Source: Leifsonia sp. Root227
GTDB lineage: Bacteria; Actinomycetota; Actinomycetes; Actinomycetales; Microbacteriaceae
Length of the DNA: 64,000 bases
Assembly: GCF_001428745.1 (NCBI RefSeq)
Contig: NZ_LMIO01000004.1
Location: 186,001 to 250,000, forward strand
Reading direction: 5' to 3'
The number at the start of each line of letters is the position of its first letter. Within the stretch, counting starts at the first letter, position 1. The translations under genes were made by a program, and so were the position numbers. Of this stretch, positions 48,249 to 58,002 are shown one piece after another. Under the pieces are notes generated by a model. It searched no databases. It had not been told where the DNA came from and saw only the letters and a program-made list of their open reading frames with translations.

Positions 48249-50592
48249 GGGCGCCTCCGTCTGGCGGGGTCGTGGGGTCAGTGGGGTGCGCGGGATCGGC
48301 GGGGTGCTCTGGATCGGCGGGGTGCGCGGGATCGGCGGGCTGGGCGGCCGCGTCGTCGGCGTCGTCCGCGTCGCTCTCCGCATCCCCTGCCTGCTCCTTG
48401 CGGCGCTGGTCGCGGCGCCTCAGGATGTTGCGCACGATGCCGAAGCCGAACAGCAGCACGAGCAGGATGCCGAAGATCAGCGCGCCGATGCCCTCCCAGT
48501 CCGCGTGCACATCCACCGTCACGGCGCTCGGGTCGCCGATCGCCACGCCGGTGGGGCTGTAGAGGCGCAGGGACAGCACCACCTGGCCGTTGCCCAGCTT
48601 GGCCTTGACAGGAACCAGCATGGTTGCGCGGGAGTCCTGGGGGATGCGCTTTGTCGCGTTCTGGTCGATCTCGAGCCTGCTGTTGGATGGCGACGCGGTG
48701 AGCACCAGGTTCGCAGCCTCGTCCTTCAGCTCGTTGCTGACCGTGAACGGGATGGAGCCCTGCGCGCTGACCAGGTTGACGTTCTCTGTCGGCAGGATCT
48801 TGATCGAGTGCAGGGTGTCGGTCGTCGACTTCCTGGAGGCGGCGACCGCGGCCGTCCAGTCGGTGCGCGGATTCTGCCAGGACACGGCGAACAGCGTGAG
48901 CAGCTGGGCGCGGGTGCGACCCGTCATCGTCTCCGGCTTGTCGAGGACCGTCGCGAACGCGTCGATCGACTGCTCGTCCTGCACCAGCGCCTTGATGTTG
49001 TCGGTGCGCGTCTGCGGCTCGGGAGCGTCCGTCAGGGCCAGCCCGGAGGAGGACGGAGCAGACGACGTGGACGGCAAGGTTGACGGGGTCGACCACGGCG
49101 ACGCGAACAGCGACTCCAGGGTGCGGCGCAGCTGAGTGCCGCTCGACGGCCAGGAGCGGTCGAACGAGACGAGCAGCTGCTTGGACTGCGAGCCCTCGGC
49201 GCTGATGAGTTCGAGCTGGGCGTTGACCTTCGACATGGCCGTGTTCCAGGCGACATCGCTCGGCGCGGACTCCGCCTGACGGATCGCGGTCGACAGTGCC
49301 TCGTCGGAGACCAGCATCTTGCCGCCGTCGAACGACAAGGTCGCGTTGGGAGTGCTCTCCAGCGTCTTCTGGTTGGTGTTCGATCCGGAGACGATCACGC
49401 TGCGCAGCCCTGCGGCGGCGAGCGGGCCGAGATCCGCTGCGCGCACCGTGTTGTCGCCAGGCCAGCCGATGCCGGTGAGCGAGTACTTCCAGGCCACCAG
49501 CTCGTCCAGCGTCGGCAGGGTGACGTCCGTGCCGTTGGTGGGCGTGGGCGTGGGCGTCTCCGCCGGAGGGGTGGGGGTGGCCGTGGACGGCTCTCCGACC
49601 GGCGTGGGGGACGGGGTGAAGTTCTTCGGGTCGAGCGCGTATGCGAGCGAGGTCGGCGCGAGCGGGGCCGGGATGCCCGCCTGGAGCTGGCCGGTGACGT
49701 CGGCGTCTCCGAAGCCGAGCGAGAAGGTGTCGTTCGGCAGGCCGGCGAGGCGGTTCAGCCAGTCGCTCGCGGTCGGCGGCGCCGCGTTGCCGAGCGCTCG
49801 GATGGACGCGACGATCATCGGGTCGATGCCGACCGTGACCGTGCTGTGGCCGATCAGGCCGTCCAGGTCACGGGTCAGGACACCGTTCGGTGCGGTGTAC
49901 GTGGTGAGGTCGGCGGCCGAGATGAGTCCGTCGGAGGTGGAGGGGCTGACGATCGGCATGACGACGCTGAGCTCCGAGCGGGTGCCTGCGACGCCGGGGT
50001 TCCAGGTGACGCTGCCCCGCGCATCCACTGTCTTGTCGCCGGCGGAGACCGTGGCGCCGATGCCGTATACGGCCGAAGCGGGGTTGGTGCCGAACGGCAC
50101 GGTCGCTGCGGGCACGGTGACTCGGACGACCGTGCTGGTGCCTGGCTCGAGGACGGTGACGGGGGCCTCGCCGATGGTCGTCTTGCCGGAGACGGCCGTG
50201 GTGGAGGTGAGCCAGGAGTCGAGCGAGGCGCGCGACTTCTGCGCGGCAGGGTCGAGCCAGAGAGTGACGGAACCCGCGGCGTATGAGCTGTCGGTGGGGT
50301 TGGTGACGGTGACGGAGACGACGAGATCCTGCGTCGGGGAGAGGACGCCGCCGTTGTCTGCGGCGAGGGAGGCGGAGATGTCGTCGGTCGAGGTGGCTGC
50401 GGCGACAGTGGATGCGGCGCCGGCGGTGATGCTGCTGCCCACGGCGGTGCTGTTGCCTGCTGCGCTCGCACCCGCATCCCGCACGGCGGCACTGGATGCG
50501 CCGGCCGGCACGAGCGCGACGGCAACGGTGGCGCAGACGAGCGCGGCGAGGCCTCTCACCCTCTGAAGTCGGGTGAATCGGGGTGCGCTCAT
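48241..50592 (-). CDS. DUF6049 family exported membrane protein upstream of murJ
   Basis: The 783-residue protein has a signal peptide (about residues 1-35), a long extracytoplasmic region with DUF6049-type features (early beta domains, then a Thr/Pro-rich break near residue 330), a C-terminal membrane helix (about 692-715) and a cytoplasmic tail of Pro-Ala-Asp-His repeats. The mycobacterial counterpart is also directly upstream of murJ. Its function is unknown; a role supporting lipid II export or wall assembly is inferred from position. The ATG at 50592 is preferred, but a GTG at 50604 would add four residues. Confidence 0.85.
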   Translation of the reverse strand: MSAPRFTRLQRVRGLAALVCATVAVALVPAGASSAAVRDAGASAAGNSTAVGSSITAGAASTVAAATSTDDISASLAADNGGVLSPTQDLVVSVTVTNPTDSSYAAGSVTLWLDPAAQKSRASLDSWLTSTTAVSGKTTIGEAPVTVLEPGTSTVVRVTVPAATVPFGTNPASAVYGIGATVSAGDKTVDARGSVTWNPGVAGTRSELSVVMPIVSPSTSDGLISAADLTTYTAPNGVLTRDLDGLIGHSTVTVGIDPMIVASIRALGNAAPPTASDWLNRLAGLPNDTFSLGFGDADVTGQLQAGIPAPLAPTSLAYALDPKNFTPSPTPVGEPSTATPTPPAETPTPTPTNGTDVTLPTLDELVAWKYSLTGIGWPGDNTVRAADLGPLAAAGLRSVIVSGSNTNQKTLESTPNATLSFDGGKMLVSDEALSTAIRQAESAPSDVAWNTAMSKVNAQLELISAEGSQSKQLLVSFDRSWPSSGTQLRRTLESLFASPWSTPSTLPSTSSAPSSSGLALTDAPEPQTRTDNIKALVQDEQSIDAFATVLDKPETMTGRTRAQLLTLFAVSWQNPRTDWTAAVAASRKSTTDTLHSIKILPTENVNLVSAQGSIPFTVSNELKDEAANLVLTASPSNSRLEIDQNATKRIPQDSRATMLVPVKAKLGNGQVVLSLRLYSPTGVAIGDPSAVTVDVHADWEGIGALIFGILLVLLFGFGIVRNILRRRDQRRKEQAGDAESDADDADDAAAQPADPAHPADPEHPADPAHPTDPTTPPDGGARG
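48283..48336 (-). repeat. three tandem 18-bp units encoding a Pro-Ala-Asp-His repeat
   Basis: Three in-frame 18-base units (48283-48300, 48301-48318, 48319-48336) differ at only two positions. They encode the hexapeptide pattern ADPAHP/ADPEHP in the cytoplasmic tail of the DUF6049 protein. Units of this kind can change copy number by slippage. Confidence 0.85.
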
Positions 50593-50703
50593 GCGACGAT
50601 GCACGATCCCGACTCGGCCTCCATGTCGACGATTCTAGAGGCCGCCCGCTGTGAGACCCCGACGAGCGCGCCAGCGGGAGCGCCCCTATTAAACTGGTGC
50701 ACC

Positions 50704-52131
50704 ATGCACAGCGTCGCCGATTCCCTCGCTCGCCTCGGCGACCTCGCCCGTTCGGCGACGGTCTCGACGCTGGCCTCCGCGTTCGCCGGAGCGGGGTACG
50801 AGCTCGCCCTGGTCGGCGGTCCCGTGCGGGATGCGCTGCTCGACCGCCCGGTGCACGACCTCGACTTCACGACCGATGCCAGGCCGGACGACATCCTGCG
50901 CGTCGTCTCCCCGCTGGCGGACGCAGTGTGGGACATCGGACGCCAGTTCGGCACGATCGGCGCCCGGTTCGGCGAGGACACGGTCGAGATCACCACGTAC
51001 CGCACGGACAGCTACGACGGCACGACGAGGAAGCCGGACGTCGAGTTCGGCGACACGCTCGAGGGCGACCTCCTGCGCCGCGACTTCACCGTGAACGCGC
51101 TCGCCCTGCGCATCCCTGAGGTGAAGCTGGTCGACCCGTCCGGCGGGGTGGAGCACCTGCTGAGCCGTACGCTCACCACGCCGAGCACGCCGGCCATCTC
51201 GTTCGGCGACGACCCGCTGCGGATGATGCGGGCGGCCAGGTTCACCTCGCAGCTCGGTTTCACCGTCGACGACGAGACCAAGGATGCGATGGCCGAGCTG
51301 GCCGAGCGCATCGAGATCGTCAGCGCGGAGCGGGTGCGCGACGAGCTCAGCAAACTGCTCTGCACCGACGACCCCCGGCCCGGCATCGAACTGCTGGTGT
51401 CCACGGGGCTCGCTGCGCAGGTCATCCCCGAGATCCCGGCGCTGCGGCTGGAGATCGACGAGCACCACCACCACAAGGACGTCTACCAGCACAGCCTCAC
51501 CGTGCTCGACCAGGCGATCGGCTACGAGAAGGAACGGCACCCTGGGGAGGCGCCCGACCTCGTGCTGCGGCTCGCCGCGATCCTGCACGACATCGGCAAG
51601 CCGGCGACGCGCAAGCTGGAGCCGGGGGGCGTCGTCAGCTTCTACCATCACGACGTGGTCGGGGCGAAGCTCGCGAAGAAGCGGCTGACCGCGCTGCGGT
51701 TCGACAAGGCGACCATCGACTCGGTGTCCAGGCTGATCGAACTGCACCTGCGGTTCTTCGGATACGCGGACGCCAGCTGGACGGACTCGGCCGTTCGCCG
51801 CTACATCCGGGATGCCGGGCCCGAGCTGGAGCGGCTGCACATGCTCACGCGCGCCGACGTCACCACCCGCAACCGGCGCAAGGCCGACAGGCTCGGGTTC
51901 GCGTACGACGATCTCGAGGCGCGCATCGCCGAGCTGAAGGAGAAAGAGGAACTGGATGCGGTGCGTCCCGACCTCGACGGCGAGCAGGTCATGCGCATCC
52001 TGGGTCTCAAGCCGAGCAGGGAGGTGGGGCTGGCGATGAAGTTCCTGCTGGAGCTGCGGCTCGACGACGGCCCGCTCGGCGAGGAGGAGGCGACCAGGCG
52101 TCTGCTGGCGTGGTGGGACGAGCAGCACTGA
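50704..52131 (+). CDS. cca: CCA tRNA nucleotidyltransferase (HD domain)
   Basis: The 475-residue enzyme has the class II nucleotidyltransferase motif GGPVRDALL with the metal-binding DLDF, the RRDFTVNALAL segment, FGDDPLRMMRAARF and an HD domain with HHHHKDVYQHSL and LHDIGKPATR. It adds or repairs the CCA end of tRNAs, needed here because tRNA-Leu and tRNA-Ala lack an encoded CCA. The ATG at 50704 follows the divergent DUF6049 spacer; a longer frame to 50599 is not protein-like. The place next to DUF6049 and murJ is conserved in actinobacteria. Confidence 0.94.
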   Translation: MHSVADSLARLGDLARSATVSTLASAFAGAGYELALVGGPVRDALLDRPVHDLDFTTDARPDDILRVVSPLADAVWDIGRQFGTIGARFGEDTVEITTYRTDSYDGTTRKPDVEFGDTLEGDLLRRDFTVNALALRIPEVKLVDPSGGVEHLLSRTLTTPSTPAISFGDDPLRMMRAARFTSQLGFTVDDETKDAMAELAERIEIVSAERVRDELSKLLCTDDPRPGIELLVSTGLAAQVIPEIPALRLEIDEHHHHKDVYQHSLTVLDQAIGYEKERHPGEAPDLVLRLAAILHDIGKPATRKLEPGGVVSFYHHDVVGAKLAKKRLTALRFDKATIDSVSRLIELHLRFFGYADASWTDSAVRRYIRDAGPELERLHMLTRADVTTRNRRKADRLGFAYDDLEARIAELKEKEELDAVRPDLDGEQVMRILGLKPSREVGLAMKFLLELRLDDGPLGEEEATRRLLAWWDEQH

Positions 52132-52373
52132 CGGACGGTTCTGACGGGCGGCGCCTGGCGGTTTTCCACAGTGTGCCCGCCGGGCGGGTTGTCCACGGTT
52201 CCCTGACCCGCTGTTCCAGCCTGAGCGGTTCCCCATGATGGTGGATGCATGACCAACGCACTCCTCGAAGCCCCGTCCCCTGCCGCCGACTGGCGCGACA
52301 CGCCCGCGTCCGCTACGCTGGACAGGTTGTCTGGGCAGACGTATGCCCGCACGACAGATGTAGAACCCTCCTG

Positions 52374-52390
52374 CTACAGACCGTCTGTAG
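52374..52390 (+). promoter_or_regulatory. perfect palindrome in the rpsF leader
   Basis: CTACAGACCGTCTGTAG is an 8-base inverted repeat around a single base. It lies 12 bases before the AAAGGAGGT ribosome site of rpsF (52402-52410). It could be an operator, or part of an RNA fold that binds S6/S18 for autoregulation; neither is proven. Confidence 0.45.
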
Positions 52391-52419
52391 CCGCCAAGTC
52401 CAAAGGAGGTGGGTTAGTC

Positions 52420-52809
52420 ATGCATCAGTACGAGTTGATGGTCATCCTCGATCCAGAGATCGACGAGCGCACCGTTGCTCCCAGCCTTGACAAGTTCCTC
52501 AACGTCGTTCGCGACGCAGGTGGATCCGTCGACAACGTCGACATCTGGGGCCGCCGTCGTCTCGCCTACGAGATCAACAAGAAGACCGAGGGCATCTACG
52601 CCGTCGTTCAGCTGACCTCGAACGGTGAGACCACCAAGGAGCTCGACCGCCAGCTGAAGCTGAGCGAGGCCGTCATGCGCACCAAGGTCCTCCGTGCGGA
52701 AGAGGCGATCGCTCAGGTCGCCGCCGCTGCGAAGCTCGCCGACGAGAAGGCCGCCCGCAAGGCTGCCGCTCCCGCCAAGGCTGCCGCCGCCGACAAGGCT
52801 GGCGCCTAG
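52420..52809 (+). CDS. rpsF: ribosomal protein S6
   Basis: The 129-residue protein of the 30S subunit has the S6 start [35 protein letters not shown] and [17 protein letters not shown]. An Ala/Lys-rich tail of about 30 residues follows. The ATG at 52420 has a near-perfect ribosome site AAAGGAGGT at 52402-52410, so the in-frame extension upstream to 52249 is rejected. It heads the rpsF-ssb-rpsR-rplI operon. Confidence 0.97.
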   Translation: MHQYELMVILDPEIDERTVAPSLDKFLNVVRDAGGSVDNVDIWGRRRLAYEINKKTEGIYAVVQLTSNGETTKELDRQLKLSEAVMRTKVLRAEEAIAQVAAAAKLADEKAARKAAAPAKAAAADKAGA

Positions 52810-52813
52810 TCCC

Positions 52814-53323
52814 ATGGCTGGCGAGACCGTCATCACCGTGGTGGGCAACCTCACCAGCGACCCGGAGCTGCGTTACACGCAGAACGGGCTCGCGGTTGCC
52901 AACTTCACCATCGCATCCACACCCCGCACGTTCGACCGTCAGGCGAACGAGTGGAAGGACGGTGAGGCTCTCTTCCTGCGTGCGAGCGTCTGGCGTGAAT
53001 TCGCCGAGCACGTCGCCGGTTCGCTGACGAAGGGGTCGCGCGTCATCGCGCAGGGCCGTCTGAAGCAGCGTTCCTACGAGACGAAGGAAGGTGAGAAGCG
53101 CACCTCGATCGAGCTCGAGATCGATGAGATCGGCCCGTCGCTGCGCTACGCCACCGCTTCGATCACGCGCGCGCAGTCGTCTGGCCGTGGCCCTGGAGGT
53201 TTCTCCTCCGGTGGCGGCGCCGTCGAAGAGCCGTGGGCGGCATCGGCGCCCGCAGACGCCTCCTCCTCAGGAGCAGACGTCTGGAACACGCCGGGCAGCT
53301 ACAGCGACGAGACTCCCTTCTAA
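52814..53323 (+). CDS. ssb: single-stranded DNA-binding protein
   Basis: The 169-residue protein has an OB fold at about residues 1-112 ([49 protein letters not shown]). A Gly/Ser/Ala-rich linker and an acidic tip ending DETPF, the contact for partner proteins, follow. It protects single-stranded DNA during replication and repair. The ATG lies four bases after rpsF, in the usual rpsF-ssb-rpsR order. Confidence 0.96.
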   Translation: MAGETVITVVGNLTSDPELRYTQNGLAVANFTIASTPRTFDRQANEWKDGEALFLRASVWREFAEHVAGSLTKGSRVIAQGRLKQRSYETKEGEKRTSIELEIDEIGPSLRYATASITRAQSSGRGPGGFSSGGGAVEEPWAASAPADASSSGADVWNTPGSYSDETPF

Positions 53324-53383
53324 GGGTCACCAACATTCACCAGCTCCATCGGGCTTCGATGAGAGCGGAAAGCAAAGGAAATC

Positions 53384-53647
53384 ATGGCTGGAAAGTCGAG
53401 CGGCGACCGCCGCAAGCCGATCCGCAAGGGCAAGGACGGCAAGAACGCCGCTCCGGCGAAGTCGATTCGCGTCGGCGTCATTGACTACAAGGACGTCGCG
53501 ACCCTGCGGAAGTTCATCTCGGAGCGTGGAAAGATCCGCGCCCGCCGCATCACCGGTGTCTCCGTCCAGGAGCAGCGCCTCATCGCCCGTGCCGTCAAGA
53601 ACGCACGCGAGATGGCACTCCTCCCCTACGCCGGCTCGGGCCGTTAG
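53384..53647 (+). CDS. rpsR: ribosomal protein S18
   Basis: The 87-residue basic protein has the S18 core [25 protein letters not shown], then [21 protein letters not shown]. There are no zinc-binding cysteines, so this is the zinc-independent form. It binds S6 in the 30S platform. The ribosome site AAAGGAAA lies upstream of the ATG at 53384, and rplI follows after eleven bases. Confidence 0.97.
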   Translation: MAGKSSGDRRKPIRKGKDGKNAAPAKSIRVGVIDYKDVATLRKFISERGKIRARRITGVSVQEQRLIARAVKNAREMALLPYAGSGR

Positions 53648-53658
53648 GAGATACGGAT

Positions 53659-54111
53659 ATGTCGAAACTCATTCTGACGCACGAGGTCACCGGCCTCGGC
53701 TCGGCCGGAGACGTCGTCGACGTCAAGAACGGCTACGCACGCAACTACCTCATCCCGCAGGGCTTCGCTATCGCGTGGACCCGCGGTGGTGAGAAGCAGG
53801 TGGAGCAGATCAAGGCGGCTCGTGTCGCTCGTGAACTCCACACCGTCGAGCAGGCGCAGGACCTCAAGGCGAAGCTCCAGGCCACCAAGGTCAAGCTGAC
53901 CGTGAAGGCCGGCCGCGAAGGTCGCCTCTTCGGTTCCGTCAAGACGTCCGACATCGCGGAGGCCGTCAAGGCCGCCGGGATCGGCGAGCTGGACAAGCGC
54001 AAGATCGAGATCACGTCGCCCATCAAGGTCGTCGGTGACCACGAGGCCACGGTTCGTCTTCACGACGACCTGTCCGCCGTGATCACCCTCCAGGTGGTCG
54101 CTGCCAAGTAG
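53659..54111 (+). CDS. rplI: ribosomal protein L9
   Basis: The 150-residue protein has the L9 N-terminal domain ([33 protein letters not shown]), a long connecting helix and a C-terminal domain ([18 protein letters not shown]). It closes the rpsF operon and is followed by a perfect hairpin. Confidence 0.97.
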   Translation: MSKLILTHEVTGLGSAGDVVDVKNGYARNYLIPQGFAIAWTRGGEKQVEQIKAARVARELHTVEQAQDLKAKLQATKVKLTVKAGREGRLFGSVKTSDIAEAVKAAGIGELDKRKIEITSPIKVVGDHEATVRLHDDLSAVITLQVVAAK

Positions 54112-54127
54112 GCACGATAAGCAGAAA

Positions 54128-54159
54128 GTGTAGCGGCGGGCCGATGCCCGCCGCTACAC
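54128..54159 (+). terminator. hairpin terminator after rplI
   Basis: A perfect 14-bp stem (GTGTAGCGGCGGGC at 54128-54141 with its complement at 54146-54159) has a CGAT loop. No long T-run follows, so it may act as a weak or factor-assisted terminator. Confidence 0.7.
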
Positions 54160-54184
54160 CTGTTAACGGGCTATTTCCGCAGCT

Positions 54185-54383
54185 TTGTACACAGGGCGAA
54201 ACGCCCGGGAAACACGTTTCACCACAAGAATGGAACTGTTTTCTACACACAGGGTGTGGAGAGAAAAAGCTCAGGTCAAAAACGATTTACGTGCCGAGAT
54301 TCTTTTTTAGTCCACACCTTTCCCCACAGGTTGTGCACAAGCAGCGCGGCGTTTCGCGCAGATTCTCCCCAACGTTATCCACA
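54185..54383. other. DnaA-box-like cluster in the rplI-dnaB spacer
   Basis: The 502-base spacer between rplI and dnaB is AT-richer than its surroundings. It holds one perfect DnaA box (TTATCCACA, 54375-54383) and the self-complementary TTGTGCACAA at 54331-54340. Weaker boxes lie at 54185-54193, 54241-54249, 54254-54262 and 54320-54328. DnaA control of dnaB is possible but inferred. No gene is seen; a reading frame at 54256-54591 is not protein-like. Confidence 0.45.
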
Positions 54384-54613
54384 GGCCGAGTTGTGGCCCG
54401 TGTGTGCGCTCCTTAGGGTGGAGCGAGGTCGGCGGAAGCCGACGACGGGGAACCCGGCAATGTCGGTGGCCACCCCCAAGATCCTGATAGCAGCGAGCCG
54501 TGCCACGCAGTGTGGCGTGAGCGAGGTTCACTGGTACCGGGATGCTCTGGATGCGCGGGGTCGTAGGCCCTGTGTCGCCCGTGCACCGTGACGAAACATG
54601 AAGAGGAGACATC

Positions 54614-55987
<1,374 letters not shown>

Positions 55988-56033
55988 CCAGGCCGCTTGG
56001 ACCGATGACGGCACTCACTGACGTCACTTCGTA

Positions 56034-56222
56034 CTACCCCATCCGGCGCCGAGTTCTGATCAGGACCACCGCGGCGAGGAACACGAGGAACGCGGCAACG
56101 ATGACGAGCGGTAGCCACCACGGCGTGAGTGTCGTCATCTGCACGGTGTCGTCGCACGACCGGCCGCTCGGCGGTGTGGTCGCACAGGATGCCCAGAGGA
56201 TGAGCGGCGACGATGTCAGCAT
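56034..56222 (-). CDS. possible small membrane protein with C-terminal membrane anchor
   Basis: The reading frame encodes 62 residues: an N-terminal half with three cysteines, a conspicuous WWLPLVIVAAFLVFLAAVVLI membrane helix (about residues 35-55) and a basic RTRRRMG tail. This profile fits a real small membrane protein, but there is no clear ribosome site before the ATG at 56222. I do not recognise a family. The rest of the 426-base dnaB-56414 interval shows nothing else. Confidence 0.4.
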   Translation of the reverse strand: MLTSSPLILWASCATTPPSGRSCDDTVQMTTLTPWWLPLVIVAAFLVFLAAVVLIRTRRRMG

Positions 56223-56413
56223 GTCGACAGCTTGCCAGGGGATGGTGCCATAGGGAAGCCGGCAGCCATAGGGCCGTGTGCAGCAACCTACCCGGCGACG
56301 GCTCCCTGAACAGCATCCAACGGAGCTACCTCCGATCGATCGGATCCAGCCGTCGACCGACGTTCGGTGACGGGTCTGCATTCGAGACGCTTCCCGTGTC
56401 ATAGGGTCAGCTC

Positions 56414-56887
56414 ATGAGGAGCTATGCCGTTGTCGCACTGTTCGATCCGCTCGAAATCAATGCCACCATCAGCCGCAGCGAATGGCCGGCACACGTCACC
56501 CTCGCCTCCAACTTCACCGCCGCCTCGACCCTTGATCGGCTCCTCGATCTTGTTACCCAAGCGGCCGCGGCAGCCGAACCTCTGAACGTTCGCTTCGGTG
56601 AACAGGCGCTGTTCGGACCGAACCACGATGTGCGAGTCCGGCTCGTGGATTCGGAACAGGCGGTCGGCGTGCACATACGCCTCGCTGATCTACTTGAATC
56701 CCTGCCAGGTTTCGCCGCCGAAGAACCGGCGTACTGGCGGGAGGTATACCGGCCCCACCTGACCCTGGGCCCATCGGTAACGGCGGCGGAGGGCGACCGC
56801 GAAACTGCGAACTCGGTGGCGGTCGTCGAAATTCTCGGTAGCGACGCCAAGGTCCTCGCTCTGTTGCGTCTGCGGGGCGCACGCTGA
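56414..56887 (+). CDS. 2'-5' RNA ligase/2H phosphoesterase family protein
   Basis: The 157-residue protein has the two HxT motifs of the 2H superfamily, HVTLAS (His27, Thr29) and HLTLGP (His115, Thr117), in a compact LigT-like fold. These enzymes open 2',3'-cyclic phosphates or process RNA ends; the true substrate is unknown. The ATG at 56414 is the only start near the fold. No operon partner is apparent. The length is normal for single-domain members. Confidence 0.85.
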   Translation: MRSYAVVALFDPLEINATISRSEWPAHVTLASNFTAASTLDRLLDLVTQAAAAAEPLNVRFGEQALFGPNHDVRVRLVDSEQAVGVHIRLADLLESLPGFAAEEPAYWREVYRPHLTLGPSVTAAEGDRETANSVAVVEILGSDAKVLALLRLRGAR

Positions 56888-56925
56888 CCGATCCCGCCGC
56901 GCGCACTCTCGATTGCGCGTCACTT

Positions 56926-56974
56926 CCAATGGGTCAGTCGTGAGGAGGATCCAATGGGTCAGTCGTGAGGAGGA
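56926..56974. repeat. tandem duplication of a 24-25-bp segment at the arfB 3' end
   Basis: The segment at 56926-56950 is repeated at 56951-56974 without change across 24 bases. The right copy contains the last codons and stop of arfB; the left copy is outside the gene. It looks like a recent duplication. Confidence 0.9.
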
Positions 56975-57396
56975 CGTCGCAGTCGCTTGACGTCGGTGCG
57001 CCGCTTCTTCGCTTCCAAGCGTCGCTGCTTGGCCCCTCGACTGGGCCTCGTCGGTCTTCGCGGGGCTGCCGGCGGCAGGAGGGCGTCGGCCACGATGCCG
57101 GCCAGTCGAGCGCGCGCAGCCTCCCTGTTGCGCAGTTGCGCGCGATGCTCGGATGCCACGACCGTCAGCTTTCCGTCGACGACACGACCGCTCAGACGCT
57201 GGAGGAGCCGCTCCCGCTGCAGCGGAGAGAGCACGGCGGACCCTGCCACATCCCACACGAGCTCCGCGCGAGAGTCGGCAGTGTTCACCCCCTGTCCTCC
57301 GGGACCGGATGACCGCGAGAACCGCCAGGACAGCTCGGACTCGGGGATCGTGAGTCCGGAGTCGACCCGAAGGCCGGGACGGTGGGCAGCGGGCAT
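56959..57396 (-). CDS. arfB: ArfB-type alternative ribosome-rescue peptidyl-tRNA hydrolase
   Basis: The 145-residue protein has the release-factor GGQ motif (GPGGQGVNTADSRAEL, Gly33-Gln35) without codon-reading domains. A long basic C-terminal tail (about residues 105-145, rich in Arg and Lys) enters the empty mRNA channel of stalled ribosomes. It frees stalled ribosomes independently of tmRNA. The ATG at 57396 starts close to the fold. The final Pro-Pro-His-Asp and stop lie within the tandem duplication. Confidence 0.9.
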   Translation of the reverse strand: MPAAHRPGLRVDSGLTIPESELSWRFSRSSGPGGQGVNTADSRAELVWDVAGSAVLSPLQRERLLQRLSGRVVDGKLTVVASEHRAQLRNREAARARLAGIVADALLPPAAPRRPTRPSRGAKQRRLEAKKRRTDVKRLRRPPHD

Positions 57397-57465
57397 GGGT
57401 CCATCATGCTCCGTCAGCCCGTGGACATGCCGACTGGGGCCGCGCCTCGATGGCCAGATGCCGCC

Positions 57466-58002
57466 TCACCCTTCCCCCAGCCCCGCCTGAAGTGCGCGGA
57501 TCAGCTCGCCGAGCCGACCCCTCGCGAGCAGCCCGGGGCCGAGTGGCCCCGAGGTGTCTTCGCCGAGACGCGGCAGGCGGCGGAGGGCTGCCCTGGCCTC
57601 CGGGGAGAGGTGCGCGAGCTGCCAGCGTTGCTCGGCCTCTGCCGCGTCGGGCTGGTCGGGCGCGGCCAGACCCAAAGCGCTGGCCGCGTACGCCGCCGCT
57701 CCGAGCGCGTGCGCTCCCATGTGGGCGACGCCCGCGGCCTGCGCGCACGCGCTGGCGGCCGCCACCGCTCGCGGAGACGTGACAGCGTGCGCAGCGCGGC
57801 CCGCCACGAAACGGCGGCGGATCTCGCCTGCGGCGTCGAGCTCGCCGCGGGAGAACGCTCGCGCCCGCTCGATGGCGTCCCGCGGGCGGTCGTCGTCCGG
57901 GGCCTCCGCCTCGAACAGCGGCAGCACGCGCTCGGCGCAGTCGGCCGCCCACGCGGCCACGCGGCGCCGGTCCGTCTCGCTCAGCGACTGTGCGGACACC
58001 AC
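57466..58002 (-). CDS. Imm5-like putative immunity protein
   Basis: The 178-residue helical, Ala-rich protein matches the pattern of a putative immunity protein family (Imm5-like): RRVAAWAADCAERVLPLFEAEAPDDDRPRDAIERAR, then AVTSPRAVAAASACAQAAGVAHMGAHALGAA. These are predicted to neutralise polymorphic toxins, although stand-alone copies are very common and may have other roles. No toxin gene is visible nearby. The start is GTG at 58002 (a second GTG follows). It lies five bases after the ancestral stop of the DUF6194 gene and overlaps its present frame. Confidence 0.7.
   Translation of the reverse strand: MVSAQSLSETDRRRVAAWAADCAERVLPLFEAEAPDDDRPRDAIERARAFSRGELDAAGEIRRRFVAGRAAHAVTSPRAVAAASACAQAAGVAHMGAHALGAAAYAASALGLAAPDQPDAAEAEQRWQLAHLSPEARAALRRLPRLGEDTSGPLGPGLLARGRLGELIRALQAGLGEG

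Noticed and set aside
52249..52419. Upstream in-frame extension of rpsF
   Set aside because: The AAAGGAGGT site at 52402-52410 fixes the start at 52420, and the extension does not resemble S6.
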